NCBI GenBank assembly: GCA_020850595.1
Contig: JADZEK010000155.1
Location: 1 to 64,000 of the forward strand
Source of the DNA: Anaerolineales bacterium
Lineage (GTDB): Bacteria > Chloroflexota > Anaerolineae > Anaerolineales > UBA6663
Reading direction: 5' to 3'
DNA: 64,000 bases
The notes beneath the pieces were generated by a model, which made no database searches, had not been told where the DNA came from, and saw only the letters and a list, made by a program, of their open reading frames with translations. Below are positions 1-9,200 of this stretch, one piece after another; within the stretch, counting starts at the first letter, position 1, and the number at the start of each line of letters is the position of its first letter. Made by a program: the position numbers and the translations under genes.

Positions 1-20
1 CAGACTTCCCATCCCCCTGA

Positions 21-53
21 CCCCCTTCCCACTGAAAAGACGTGGGAAGGGGG
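21..53. repeat. 12-bp perfect palindrome of the CCCCTTCCCAC/GTGGGAAGGGG type
   Basis: The left arm is 21-32 and the right arm 42-53, with a 9-base loop. It is preceded by further C-rich sequence. The architecture (C-rich arm, short A-rich loop, G-rich arm) matches the element at 11633-11656, suggesting one family of dispersed REP-like palindromes. The family assignment is inferred. Confidence 0.6.
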
Positions 54-73
54 AGGAATTTTCTTAAAGGGGC

Positions 74-96
74 GGCGGGCCAAAAGCAGGCCCGCC
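74..96. repeat. 8-bp perfect hairpin GGCGGGCC/GGCCCGCC
   Basis: The arms are at 74-81 and 89-96 with a 7-base loop AAAAGCA. There is no T-tract on either side, so it is a structural or REP-like element rather than a clear terminator. Confidence 0.45.
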
Positions 97-393
97 TTCC
101 CTTTGGCTTTCCCGGGGCAAACACAGGGCGAGGCGCATCTTTTGGGCCGGCTGGCTCAAGGTCGCGGACGCGTGAGCGGGTACGGGTAAGTCGCCGGCAC
201 CTAGTTGGCTGGCTTAAGTTCGCGCCTATGCCCCCGGCCCCTTCCTGGCGCGGGCAGGGGCGCCTCTTAGAAAATGACGGCTTTTTTGGTCCGGCCACCA
301 AACGCAAATACACCCACCCAGGCCATCATTGCCCTGAGTCTCCCGAGTCCCTTGAGGCCCCTGCCTATCGGGCCGCTGGGTCTTCAGCCCAAC

Positions 394-1680
394 CTACGGC
401 GTCGCCGTGGGCAGGGCCGAGGCGTCGGGCACCTTGCTGCGCGCCTGGAAGCGCCCGTCGGCGAAGGTGGTGGGCGAGTCTGGGTCGAGCGCTTCGAACC
501 AGGTGTTGCCCGGCTTGAGCGCCACCGGCCGGCCGTTGGCATCCAGCAGGCGCGGCAGGCCGCTGGTGGTCTCGGCCCGCTCCCACGTCAGCGCATACAT
601 CTGCCCATCGCGGAATAGCCGCGCCGGCCCGCTGCCGGTCAGCACCACGTCGTAGCTGTAGTGCCGCGTGCCGCCCTCCTCCTCCCAAATGTTGGAGGGG
701 ATATAGGGCGCGTAGATGACCACCACATTCGCGGCGGTCAGCGCCTCGCCCGTCAGCGTGTCCACGTGCGGGGCCAGGTTCTCGGCCCCCGCCGCCGTCT
801 CAGGCGTGTCTATCCAGCGCGCATAGCGGCCGCTGGCGGCGTCATAGCGCCACTCGGTGAGGGTGTTGTTCAGTTGGAAGTCAATGTGCACCGTGGAGGC
901 CGCTGTGCCGCCCGCGGGCGCGGCCGGGTCGAAGGCCCAGCCGCTTAAGTCTTGCGGCGTGTTCAGCCCCAGTTGGGTCGTCAAGGCCCACAGCGCCGGG
1001 GCGTTGGTGAACAGCTTGTCGGTCGTCACCGCCGCCGCTTCCTCGCGGCACAGGATCGGGCAGCCCTTGTAGCCGGTGGCCTCGGCGATCAGCCGGTCAT
1101 ACAGCCCCGCCTCGCGGAAGCGCGCCAGCGTGCCGCTGCTTGACCCGCTGGCGACCACCATGGCTCCATAGGCGTAGCCCAGGTGAATGTCAATCAGCCG
1201 CGCCGAACGCACGTTGCCGATGCGCTCCGGCGCCTGGCTTAGAAAGATGGCCGTGAACCGCACCGTGCCGCCCTCGGCGTAGTGCTCCCACACGTTGTCG
1301 GCCAGCGAGAGGCCCACCTGCGCCGCGCGCACGTGCCGCGGAAAGTGCGCCACCTTAATCGCCAGCGGCCGGCGCTCTAGCACGGCCGGGTCGCCCACCG
1401 CCAGCCCGGTCAGCGGGTTGATAGCGGCGGGCGTTGCCGTTTCGGTTGGCGGCGGCGCGACCGTGGCCGTGTCGGTGGCCGAGGCCGGCGTGGCGGTTGG
1501 CTCCGGCGGCGTGGCGCTGGCCGGGACGGGCGTGCTGGAGGGCGGGGCGGTGGTGGCCGTCGGCGCGGCTGTTGTCTCCGGTGCGCTCGTCGGCGAGGCG
1601 GCCGGGGCCGGGCCGCACGCCCCCAGCAGCAGCGCCGTTAGAAACACCTTGATGACCGTGGCCCGATACGCTTGCCGCAT
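394..1680 (-). CDS. DUF3048 domain-containing lipoprotein (YerB-like)
   Basis: This is a predicted extracytoplasmic lipoprotein of 428 residues. The N terminus has a short hydrophobic stretch ending in a lipobox (LLLGAC). A Pro/Thr/Ala-rich linker follows to about residue 85, as is typical of Chloroflexota surface proteins. The rest matches the DUF3048 (YerB) family: an opening PLTGLAVGDP, then VGLSLADNVWEHYAEGGTVRFTA, a NVRSARLID core and a C-terminal half ending near GNTWFEALDP. The biochemical role of the family is unknown. The ATG at 1680 is preceded by a GGGAG Shine-Dalgarno. It is a single gene separated by 120 bases from the radical SAM gene upstream. Confidence 0.85.
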   Translation of the reverse strand: MRQAYRATVIKVFLTALLLGACGPAPAASPTSAPETTAAPTATTAPPSSTPVPASATPPEPTATPASATDTATVAPPPTETATPAAINPLTGLAVGDPAVLERRPLAIKVAHFPRHVRAAQVGLSLADNVWEHYAEGGTVRFTAIFLSQAPERIGNVRSARLIDIHLGYAYGAMVVASGSSSGTLARFREAGLYDRLIAEATGYKGCPILCREEAAAVTTDKLFTNAPALWALTTQLGLNTPQDLSGWAFDPAAPAGGTAASTVHIDFQLNNTLTEWRYDAASGRYARWIDTPETAAGAENLAPHVDTLTGEALTAANVVVIYAPYIPSNIWEEEGGTRHYSYDVVLTGSGPARLFRDGQMYALTWERAETTSGLPRLLDANGRPVALKPGNTWFEALDPDSPTTFADGRFQARSKVPDASALPTATP

Positions 1681-1764
1681 GGCTACCCCGCTCCCGATAC
1701 GCCGTTAGTGACTGGCCTACGCGCCGCGGACGGGAGTGCATTCCCGCGCCGGCGCCGAGAGAGA

Positions 1765-1770
1765 ATTCTA
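1765..1770 (-). promoter_or_regulatory. -10 box TAGAAT upstream of the DUF3048 gene
   Basis: A good -10 hexamer lies about 95 bases before the ATG. No convincing -35 hexamer is seen at the expected spacing, so the assignment is tentative. Confidence 0.35.
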
Positions 1771-1800
1771 TCAGCCTGGCTGCCGCAGGCGGAGAGGCCG

Positions 1801-3216
1801 CTAGTACCGGTGGGGTAGGGCGGTCTGGTCCGCCGCGTGCAGCGCCGCGCGGGCGCGCCCCTCGCTCGTCAGCCCGCGCCAATAGCCCAGGTTGCGCGGG
1901 ATGTTCCACCACAGCCCGGTGCGGCTCTGCGCCAGCCGCCGCGCAATGTGCCCCGGCGCGTAGAACTGCGTCTTGGCCCACTCATACCCGGCCAGCAGTT
2001 GGTCGGGCGTCATCCGCGCCGGGCGGTAGACAACATGCGTCTTGCCGTTGTAGTGCCGCCAGTCGGCGTCAATGATCCGCCCCTCGGCCCGCCACTTGCC
2101 GTAGATCGGCGTGCCGGGGTAGGGCACCACCAGGCTGATGGTGGCGTTGTCCAGCCCCAGCCCGCCCAGCGTGTCCACTGTGCGCGCGAAGATGTCGCGG
2201 TCATCGTTATCGAACCCGAACAGCACGCCCGCCTGAACGGCGAGGCCGTGCGCGTGGCAGCGCTCCAGCATCCGGCGGTAGTCTTCCACCTGGTTGTGGC
2301 TCTTGGAGACGCCCGCCAGGCTGTCTTGGTTGACGCTCTCCAGCCCGACAAACAGCGCCTTGCACCCGCTGCGCGCCGCCAGCCGCAGAAACTCGTCATC
2401 CGCCGTCGAGGCCAGCGTGGTCTGCGTCGTCCACCACTTGTTGTAGGGTTCCAGCGCCCGGCACAGCGCCTTGGCGTAGGCCGGGTTGGCCCCAAAGTTG
2501 TCATCCCAGAACACGATGCCTTTGTCGGGGATGGCCGCGACCTCGGCCGCCACCTCCTCCACCGGCCGAAAGCGCATCTGCCGCCCGCGCGGGTAAAGCC
2601 AGGGGATGGTGCAGTAGTCGCACTGGTGCGGGCAGCCGCGCGTGGCGATGATGGCCCCGCGCGTGGCCCACCATTTGTTCCAGCCGCCGTTCACGATCAG
2701 GTCGCGGCGGGCGGTGGGCAGCCCGGCCAGGCTGGCGGGCGTGGCGCAGCGGTAGATCAGCGCGCCGCCGTCGGTGGCCTGTACCTCAAAGCCGATGGCC
2801 GCGTCGAGCGTGTGCCGCCCCGGCGGGTAGCGCCGGTCGTGCCGCAGGTCATCCAGCACGCGCGGCCACACCCGCTCGGCCTCGCCGATGACGACGACGT
2901 CCACCTGCTGGGCGGCTTCTTGCGGCGCGAGCGTGGCGTGCGGCCCGCCGAGCACCACTTTGCGCCCGCGCGCCCGGAACTGCCGCGCCAGGTCGTAGGC
3001 GTGGGGCGCGCCGGGGGTGGCGGCGGTGAGGCCGACGACGTCGCAGTCCAGGTCGAGCTTGACGGCGTGGGTGATCTCGTCGGTGTGGGTGACGCGCCAG
3101 TCGGGCGGGGTGAGCGCCGCCAGCAGCGGCATGGTGAGTTGGGGGAAGCGGATGAGCTCCTGCGAGCGCGCTTCCAGCGTTAGCGGGTCTTCGGCCGTGA
3201 TCAGGTGGAGATGCAT
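1801..3216 (-). CDS. B12-binding-domain radical SAM protein
   Basis: The 471-residue protein has an N-terminal cobalamin-binding-type domain (roughly 1-140, with VVGLTAATPG and VVLGGPHATL) and a radical SAM core. The [4Fe-4S] cysteines are Cys195, Cys199 and Cys202 in GCPHQCDYC (CX3CX2C). This is the architecture of BchE/methyltransferase-like class B radical SAM enzymes; the substrate cannot be told. The ATG at 3216 is chosen over an upstream in-frame start at 3264 because the protein-like sequence begins at MHLHLIT. A TACAAT box also ends 7 bases before this ATG, implying a leaderless transcript. Confidence 0.87.
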   Translation of the reverse strand: MHLHLITAEDPLTLEARSQELIRFPQLTMPLLAALTPPDWRVTHTDEITHAVKLDLDCDVVGLTAATPGAPHAYDLARQFRARGRKVVLGGPHATLAPQEAAQQVDVVVIGEAERVWPRVLDDLRHDRRYPPGRHTLDAAIGFEVQATDGGALIYRCATPASLAGLPTARRDLIVNGGWNKWWATRGAIIATRGCPHQCDYCTIPWLYPRGRQMRFRPVEEVAAEVAAIPDKGIVFWDDNFGANPAYAKALCRALEPYNKWWTTQTTLASTADDEFLRLAARSGCKALFVGLESVNQDSLAGVSKSHNQVEDYRRMLERCHAHGLAVQAGVLFGFDNDDRDIFARTVDTLGGLGLDNATISLVVPYPGTPIYGKWRAEGRIIDADWRHYNGKTHVVYRPARMTPDQLLAGYEWAKTQFYAPGHIARRLAQSRTGLWWNIPRNLGYWRGLTSEGRARAALHAADQTALPHRY

Positions 3217-3223
3217 GCTGTAT

Positions 3224-3229
3224 ATTGTA
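3224..3229 (-). promoter_or_regulatory. Leaderless-type -10 box TACAAT
   Basis: TACAAT is separated from the radical SAM ATG by 7 bases. Transcription would therefore start at or next to the A of ATG. No Shine-Dalgarno is present. Confidence 0.55.
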
Positions 3230-3346
3230 CGCCCACGGCTGGGCCTGCGCCGGGCGTTGGGCATACTTTCGCCTGCTTTTCAGCCAACTGTCAGCCGCCT
3301 GTCGGCGGGCGCTCGCGCCACTAACAGAAAACTAATCACTTGGCGC

Positions 3347-3352
3347 TATACT
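3347..3352 (+). promoter_or_regulatory. -10 box TATACT of the metallopeptidase gene
   Basis: TATACT lies 26 bases before the ATG at 3379, leaving a short leader that carries the AAGGAG Shine-Dalgarno at about 3367-3372. No clear -35 is seen. Confidence 0.5.
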
Positions 3353-3378
3353 TCTCCCTAGTTTGAAAGGAGCAGGTC

Positions 3379-4068
3379 ATGTACTTCAACCCGCTATACT
3401 TTGTCTTTGCCCTGCCGGCCCTTATCCTCGCCCTCATCGCCCAGGCGCGGGTGCAGTCGGCGGTGAACAAATATTCGCGCGTGCGCACCTCGCGCAACGC
3501 CACCGGCGCGCAGGTCGCGCGCGCCATCCTCGACAACGCCGGGCTGCCCGACGTGGCCGTGGAGCGCACCGGCGGCTTGCTCACCGACCACTATGACCCC
3601 CTGAGTCGCACGCTGCGGCTCTCGGCCAACGTGTTCGACACACCCTCGGTCGCGGCCGTGGGTATCGCCGCGCACGAGACCGGCCACGCCCTGCAGCACC
3701 AGGCGCACTACTTCCCGCTGACGGTGCGCTCGGCCATCGTGCCCGTCGTGCAGTTTGGCTCGTGGCTCGGCCCGATCACTTTCTTCCTGGGCATGCTGCT
3801 GAACATGGAGCCGCTGGCCTGGGTCGGCGTGATCTTGTTCGCGGGCGTGGCGCTCTTCGCGCTCGTCACCCTGCCGGTGGAGTTCGACGCCAGCCGCCGC
3901 GCCAAGGAGCTGCTCTTCCAGTTCGGCTTCGCCACCGGCGACGAGCTGGTGGGCGTGAACAAGGTGCTCGACGCCGCCGCCCTGACCTACGTGGCCGGGC
4001 TGGCCCAGGCGCTCTCCACGCTGCTCTACTACGTCTTCCTGCTCAGCGGCAACCGCCGCCGCGACTGA
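3379..4068 (+). CDS. YugP-type zinc-dependent membrane metallopeptidase
   Basis: This 229-residue membrane protein has an N-terminal transmembrane segment, the zinc-binding and catalytic motif HETGHALQH (about residues 97-105) and two or three further hydrophobic segments in the C-terminal half. Length and motif match the YugP/Zn_peptidase_2 family of neutral zinc metallopeptidases. Their physiological substrates are not established. The start at 3379 has an excellent Shine-Dalgarno (GAAAGGAG). It is a monocistronic gene ending in a strong bidirectional terminator. Confidence 0.88.
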   Translation: MYFNPLYFVFALPALILALIAQARVQSAVNKYSRVRTSRNATGAQVARAILDNAGLPDVAVERTGGLLTDHYDPLSRTLRLSANVFDTPSVAAVGIAAHETGHALQHQAHYFPLTVRSAIVPVVQFGSWLGPITFFLGMLLNMEPLAWVGVILFAGVALFALVTLPVEFDASRRAKELLFQFGFATGDELVGVNKVLDAAALTYVAGLAQALSTLLYYVFLLSGNRRRD

Positions 4069-4090
4069 GGCGGCCCGCCGCCGGGAACGC

Positions 4091-4125
4091 AAAGGCCGGA
4101 GTGTCACCGACACTCCGGCCTTTTT
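4091..4125. terminator. Bidirectional intrinsic terminator
   Basis: A perfect 15-bp stem (4091-4105 with 4109-4123) closes a 3-base loop ACC. The arms begin with AAA and end with TTT, followed by more T on the plus strand. It sits between the convergent metallopeptidase (+) and RNase Z (-) genes and can serve both. Confidence 0.9.
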
Positions 4126-4148
4126 AGTGTCCGCTCCCCGCGCCGCGC

Positions 4149-5099
4149 CTAGCCGCGCCGGCTCTTTTCTTTCTCAGCGTCCTTGTCCTTCATGATCTTG
4201 TAGTGGTCGAAGTCACGCGCCACCACGGTGTTCGCGAAGATCTGCTGCGCCTCGTCCAGCACGTCGCGCTCGCGGTAGCGCCGCGACAGGTGCGTCAGAA
4301 ATAGCTGCCTGACCTCCGCCGCCCGCGCCAGGCGCGCCGCCTGCGCCGCCGTCAGGTGGCCGAACTCGCGCGCCATCCCCGCCTCGACCTCCAGGTAAGT
4401 AGATTCGATCACCAGCGCGTCCGCGCCGCGCGCCACCTCCACCAGGCTCTCGGTCTCGCCGCAGTCGCCCACGTGGATCAGCCGGCAGCCGGCCACTGGC
4501 GGCCCGAGCACGTCTTCCGGCCCTACCCGCCGCCCATCGGGCAGCGTCACCGTCGCCCCGGCCACCAGGTCACGCCGGATGGGTCCGGCCGGCACGCCCA
4601 GCGCCTCGGCCCGCTCCACCAGGAACGGCCGGTGCGCCTTCTCTTCGAACGCAAAGCCAAAGCTGCCCGCCCCGCGGTGCGACACCGGGAAGGCGCTCAG
4701 CCGGAAGCCGTCGTCTTCCAGCAGCAGGCCGGTCTTCACTTCCTTTAGTTGCAGATCGAAGGGGGAGCGCGCGCCCTTCAGCACCACGCCGTACAGCAGG
4801 TCGTGGATGCGGTCGAGCGCCCAGCGCCCGGCCCAAATTTCCAGCCGGTCAATCGTCTCCCAGCGCAGAAAGGTGGAGACCAGCCCGGCCAGCCCCAAGA
4901 TGTGATCCAGGTGGCCGTGCGTGATGAGGATGCGCTCTAGCCGCTTGAAGCCCAGGCCCGATTGCAGGATTTGTCGCTGCGTGCCTTCGCCGCAGTCCAC
5001 CAGGAAGCGGTACTCGTTGTGCGCGATGAGCTGGGCCGATAGCCCGCGATGGACCGAAGGCGCTGAAGCCGACGTGCCTAGAAAAGTGAGTTCGAACAA
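4149..5099 (-). CDS. rnz: Ribonuclease Z
   Basis: Metallo-beta-lactamase-fold endonuclease that matures tRNA 3' ends. The sequence opens FELTFLGTSASAPS, as in bacterial RNase Z. The zinc motif HGHLDH is at residues 61-66 and a HVGDCGET segment lies further on. A TTG start at 5099 (MFELTFLG) gives 316 residues, the usual family length. The longer frame from a GTG at 5162 would add an unconserved 21-residue low-complexity extension and overlap the upstream stop codon. An AAGG sits about 8 bases before the TTG. The last residues are Lys/Asp/Glu-rich (MKDKDAEKEKSRRG), which is slightly unusual. Confidence 0.88.
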   Translation of the reverse strand: MFELTFLGTSASAPSVHRGLSAQLIAHNEYRFLVDCGEGTQRQILQSGLGFKRLERILITHGHLDHILGLAGLVSTFLRWETIDRLEIWAGRWALDRIHDLLYGVVLKGARSPFDLQLKEVKTGLLLEDDGFRLSAFPVSHRGAGSFGFAFEEKAHRPFLVERAEALGVPAGPIRRDLVAGATVTLPDGRRVGPEDVLGPPVAGCRLIHVGDCGETESLVEVARGADALVIESTYLEVEAGMAREFGHLTAAQAARLARAAEVRQLFLTHLSRRYRERDVLDEAQQIFANTVVARDFDHYKIMKDKDAEKEKSRRG

Positions 5100-5152
5100 G
5101 CCTGGACCTTCAGACGGAGACGAGGACGGGAACGGCAGCGCCGCCCGACTCG

Positions 5153-5158
5153 ATTCTA
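5153..5158 (-). promoter_or_regulatory. -10 box TAGAAT upstream of rnz
   Basis: TAGAAT lies about 54 bases before the proposed TTG start of rnz, immediately downstream of the HD gene stop. It could give rnz its own promoter. No clear -35 is seen. Confidence 0.35.
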
Positions 5159-5161
5159 CCA

Positions 5162-6091
5162 CTACTCGGCCACGAACACGCCGTTCTTCAGCGTCAGGCG
5201 CTCGATGATGCGCGCGTCGCTCGGCGAGTCGGCCGGCGCGGTCAGCGCCGTCACGGTGACCCAGCGGGCCAGCGGGCCGCGCACCACCTTTTTGGTCAGC
5301 GTGTCCTCGATCTGGAAGATGCCGGCCGAGTTGTTCATGACGACGGTGATCTCCACCGGCACGTCCTGGCCCGGGCCGATGCGCACCTCGTCAATCGCCA
5401 GCGCCGACACCGAGTGAATGTCAATCTTGCCCAGGTCGAAGGCCTTGCGCCCGCGCCCCTTGGACACGTCGGTGCCGTCGGCTACGCCCACCAGCCCGCC
5501 CTCGAACGTCAGCGGCGGCGGGTCGAAATCGTGCGTCATGATGGCGTTGAGCATGAAGGCGCGCAGCTCCACGCGCTGCTCCACGTCTGGGTAGACCTCC
5601 GGCATCAGCCGGTCGAGCAGCTCGCGCGCCAGCCCCACCCCCAGCATCTCGTGAAACTTGCGGTGAATCTGGTTGCCGATGTCGTGCAGCAGCGTGGCCG
5701 CCGCGACCACCAGACAGGCGTCGTCCAGGTCGCCCGCGCCGGAACTGACCACGTCCGGCTGAATGCCGGCGTTGGTCAGCAGGTCGAAGATGCGCACTGC
5801 GTTGGTCGAGGCAATCAGCCCGTGCGTGCGCCCGTGGTCGTTGTAGCCCAGCTTGTTCACGGTCATGTAGTTGGCCATGTCCCAGTTGGCTTGCGTCTCG
5901 GCGTCGCTCATCAGCCGCGCCCACAGCGCGTGGGCCTTGGGATACTTGGCCCACAGCGGCTCCACCGCCGCCAGGCTTTGTTCTTCCAGCGCTTCGTACG
6001 AGGCGGCCAGCGTGATGACCACGCCCCGGTTCTTGTAGACGCGGGTCTGCGGCTGCGAAAGCTGGCGGTGGGGTTCAATCCGTTCGGTCAT
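5162..6091 (-). CDS. HD-domain metal-dependent phosphohydrolase
   Basis: This 309-residue protein has an HD superfamily core. A His-rich stretch DHGRTH precedes it (about residues 85-90), the metal-binding HD pair is His136-Asp137 in TLLHDIGN, and downstream His/Asp residues occur in IMTHDFD. The C-terminal 120 residues form a separate alpha/beta region without a recognised family. HD enzymes of this type hydrolyse nucleotides or phosphomonoesters; the substrate is unknown. It lies directly upstream of rnz on the same strand, with 62 bases to the rnz TTG, so co-transcription is possible. Confidence 0.75.
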   Translation of the reverse strand: MTERIEPHRQLSQPQTRVYKNRGVVITLAASYEALEEQSLAAVEPLWAKYPKAHALWARLMSDAETQANWDMANYMTVNKLGYNDHGRTHGLIASTNAVRIFDLLTNAGIQPDVVSSGAGDLDDACLVVAAATLLHDIGNQIHRKFHEMLGVGLARELLDRLMPEVYPDVEQRVELRAFMLNAIMTHDFDPPPLTFEGGLVGVADGTDVSKGRGRKAFDLGKIDIHSVSALAIDEVRIGPGQDVPVEITVVMNNSAGIFQIEDTLTKKVVRGPLARWVTVTALTAPADSPSDARIIERLTLKNGVFVAE

Positions 6092-6150
6092 CAGTGTCTG
6101 CCTTTGCGCCCTGGCGCATCAGTGCTTCTCTGGTAGCGCTTGCGGCCTCG

Positions 6151-6186
6151 ATCATAAATCAGCAGTCAAAAATCAACAATCAACAA
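6151..6186. repeat. AT-rich TGATT-type short tandem repeat tract
   Basis: Read on the minus strand, this tract is a degenerate run of TTGATT/TGATTT/TGACT units. A similar tract occurs at 44915-44947. Both sit between minus-strand genes in otherwise about 70 percent GC sequence. It may contribute promoter elements (a TATGAT lies at its downstream edge), but the spacing does not fit a standard promoter. Confidence 0.5.
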
Positions 6187-6209
6187 CGCTGGCCCGCCGC
6201 CGGCGTGGG

Positions 6210-9200
6210 TCAAAAGTCCGCCGCCGCGATGGTGATGGTCGCCAGCCGCGTCCCGGTCGCCGGGTCGTACAGGCCCACGCTCAGTTGCGCCGCCCCCGTC
6301 AGCGGCAGCGTATACGGGTCGGTCAGGATTTCCCCCGGCAGCCAGCTCGTCGTCGGCCGCGCGCCGCGCAGCGGCTCCTGGTCGGCCTGGGCCAGCAGCG
6401 CGCCGTCTGGCCCCAGCGCCTGCGCGAATACCGTGTAGCGGGTGTCCATCCGCGCCTGCGCCTGCCAGTAGAGGGTCACCGTGCCCGCCGCCGGGTCCAC
6501 CGCGTAGCCCAAGAGCGTCGCCGCCGGCCCCACCGCCGCGTTGAGCCTGTGCGCCACGGGCGGCTCGGCGTAGCTGCGCGTCAGCGCCGTCACCGTGAAG
6601 GTGTAGCCGGGCAGCTCCACCGGCAGGCCAATCGGCGCGCCGGTGCTCACCGTGTGCTGCACCATCGCCAGGCGCAGCGGCCCTGGCGCGGCGTCGGCGT
6701 CGGCGGGCAGCCGCAGCTCGGCCACCGCGCGCACCAGCTCGTTCCGCCGCCAGTCGAGGATGGGATATTCCGGGCTGGGCGGCCCGCTGGTCTCGGCTAC
6801 CACGTTGCCGCGCGCGTCGAGCAGGCCGAGGCTGAGCGTCAGGTTGGGCGGGGGGCTGGGCGCCTGCCACAGCATCGTCAGCGTCAGGTCGTCGCCGGGG
6901 CGCGGCGCGCGCGGCTCGGCCGCCAGCTCCAGCAGCCGCAGCACGCCCACGTTCGCCACCGGCGGCTGGGTCCATTGGGGCTGGGCGGCGGCGCGCGTCA
7001 CCGTCAGCGGCCCGAGCGCGTAGTAGCCCCCCCGCGGAAGGCGCTCGGCGTCGAGCACGCTCAGCGGCGGCGCGCCGGGCGCGTACACCCCCACCATCAG
7101 GCGATACGTCCCCGGCGGCGTGCCCAGCGGCAGGGTCAGCCGGTGCGCGTCGCGGGCGTACTGGTCGCCGCGCCAGCGCGTGGTCGGCTGCCGGCCGGGA
7201 TGCTGCGCGTCGGACTGCGCCCAGAGGTGCCCGGCCGTGTCCCACACCTGCACCGTCACGGCGTAGTCGGTGCGCGGCGGCGTCTGCGCCCGCCAATACA
7301 GCGTCAGTTCCAGCGCGCCGTCGGCGGGCAGCGTCAGCGCGGCCGGGTCCTGGCCGATGAGCACCAGTTGGTCGGCGAAGTTCACATCCAGCGCCCGCGC
7401 CACGCCCGCCACGCTCGCGTCGTCGAAGGCCGTCCGCGCAAACACCGTCGCCCGTCCGTCCACCAGCCCCACGCGCCCCGCCAGCAGGACCAGCGCAGCG
7501 AGCGCCGTGGCGCCAAACAGCACCGCCGGCGCGCTTTCGCGCGGCGCCTCGCTCGCCGCCGCTGCCCGCCGCCGCCCGCGCCATAGGGCGGCCGCCAGCC
7601 CCGCCGCCGTGAGCAGCGACAGCGCCGCCGCCGCCCCGCGCAGCGGCGTCAGCCCGAAGGTCAGCGCCAGCGTGTGCGTCCCGGCGGGCGCGCCAACCGT
7701 CAACAAACCGCTGCCCGCCGCCGCCCCGACCGGCGCGGCCCGCCCGTCCACCGTCGCGCGCCAGCCGGGGAACGCGAACAGGTCAAACGTCAGCGTCACG
7801 GGCGCGTCCGCCGTCACCGTCGCGCTCAGCCGCGTCACGCCCGGCGTCTGCGCCGTCACGGTCACGCCCGCCGGAACGGTGTTCAGGCGCGGGATCACGT
7901 CGCCCGCTGCGTATAGCCCACTGAGCGCGTCGGGCGCGGGCAGGGTTGCCACCGCCGCGGGCAAGAACTCGCCCGCCGAGGTGGTGCCCAACTGCCCGCC
8001 GGCCTGCTCATAGCGCGCCAGGTCTGCCACGCCCGCCGCCGCCGGCGCGTCGCCGCGTGGCCCAAAGCTCCACGTCAGCGCGAACACATACAGTGCGGCG
8101 ATGGCGGTGACGAACGGACCTAACCCCCCGGCCCCGCATCTCGCGCTGAGTACAGCGTTGCGGGAAGGGGGGGCCGAGTGGCTGGGACCTAACTCCACAC
8201 CACTCTCCGGATTGGAACGAGAGGCCAGCGCGCGCCCCGCCAGCAGCGCCAGCGCCAAACTCGCCGGCCCCACCAGCCGCCACGGAAACTGGATGACGCT
8301 CACCCCCGGCACGTTGGCCCACAGGGGCAGCGCCGGCGGCAGGGTCAGCAGCGCGTAACCGGCCAACACAGCCAGCCACGCGGCCGTCTCCCACGCCACC
8401 CGCCGCGCGCGCGCCGCCTGCCACGCCAGGCCCAGCAGCGCCACGGCCAGCGCCGCCAGGCTGAGGCTCGGCGGCACTGCGTGAAACACAAGTTGCGGGT
8501 CATACGTCCGCGGCCACGCGAACAGCTCGCCCAACTGCAGAAAGTTGTTGCGAAAGTCCAGGTCGCCGGGCGAGGTGAGTTGATGCACCTGCACCGCGCC
8601 GGTCTCCAGCACGGCGGGCAGCAGGAAGTAGGCGCTCAGCCCCAGCCCGAGCGCCACAGCCAGCCCCAGGCGGCCTGCGCGCCCGCGCCAGCCGGCCGCC
8701 TCGGGCGCAGCCGGCCACAGCGCCGCCACCGCCAGCAGCGGCAGGGCCACGAACGCCGTCAGGAAGTGTGTCAGCAGCAGCGCCGCGAACAGCCCGGCCG
8801 CCGCGCCCCAGCCCCGCGCCGGCCCCAGCCCCAAGCGCCCAAACGCCCACACCACCCACGGCAGCAGCCCGAGCGCCAGCGTCTCCGGCACGGCTCCACG
8901 CGCCAGCGCATCGAAGTACAAGTAGGGGCTGAGGCCATAGGCCGCGCCCGCCAGCAGCCCGGCCGCCTCGCCCCAGCGCGCGCGCGCCGCCGCGTACGCG
9001 CCGGTGACCGCCAGCGCCCAGGCGAGCGCATATACGCCGAGCAAGCTGTCTGCCAGGCTCAGGCCCAGCGCGTGCAGGAGCGCGCCCAGGTAGTAGGTGA
9101 GCGGGGGATAGTAGTTGAAGAGTGGGTAGCCGAAGCCGTAGGCCAAATCTGGCGCCCAGCGTGGGAACCACACGCCCTGCCGCAGCAAGTGCGCGAACTC

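Larger units (their letters stand above)
1..393. other. Gene-free window edge with two perfect palindromes
   Basis: No convincing gene is seen in this stretch, which lies downstream of the minus-strand DUF3048 lipoprotein gene. The open frames across it give low-complexity Arg/Pro-rich translations without family features. It holds two hairpin-forming palindromes, listed separately, and otherwise GC-rich unique sequence. Confidence 0.6.

Noticed and set aside
1837..3183. A 448-codon plus-strand frame opposite the radical SAM gene
   Set aside because: Composition is biased and lacks motifs, and the opposite strand encodes a full B12-radical SAM protein with its cysteine motif.
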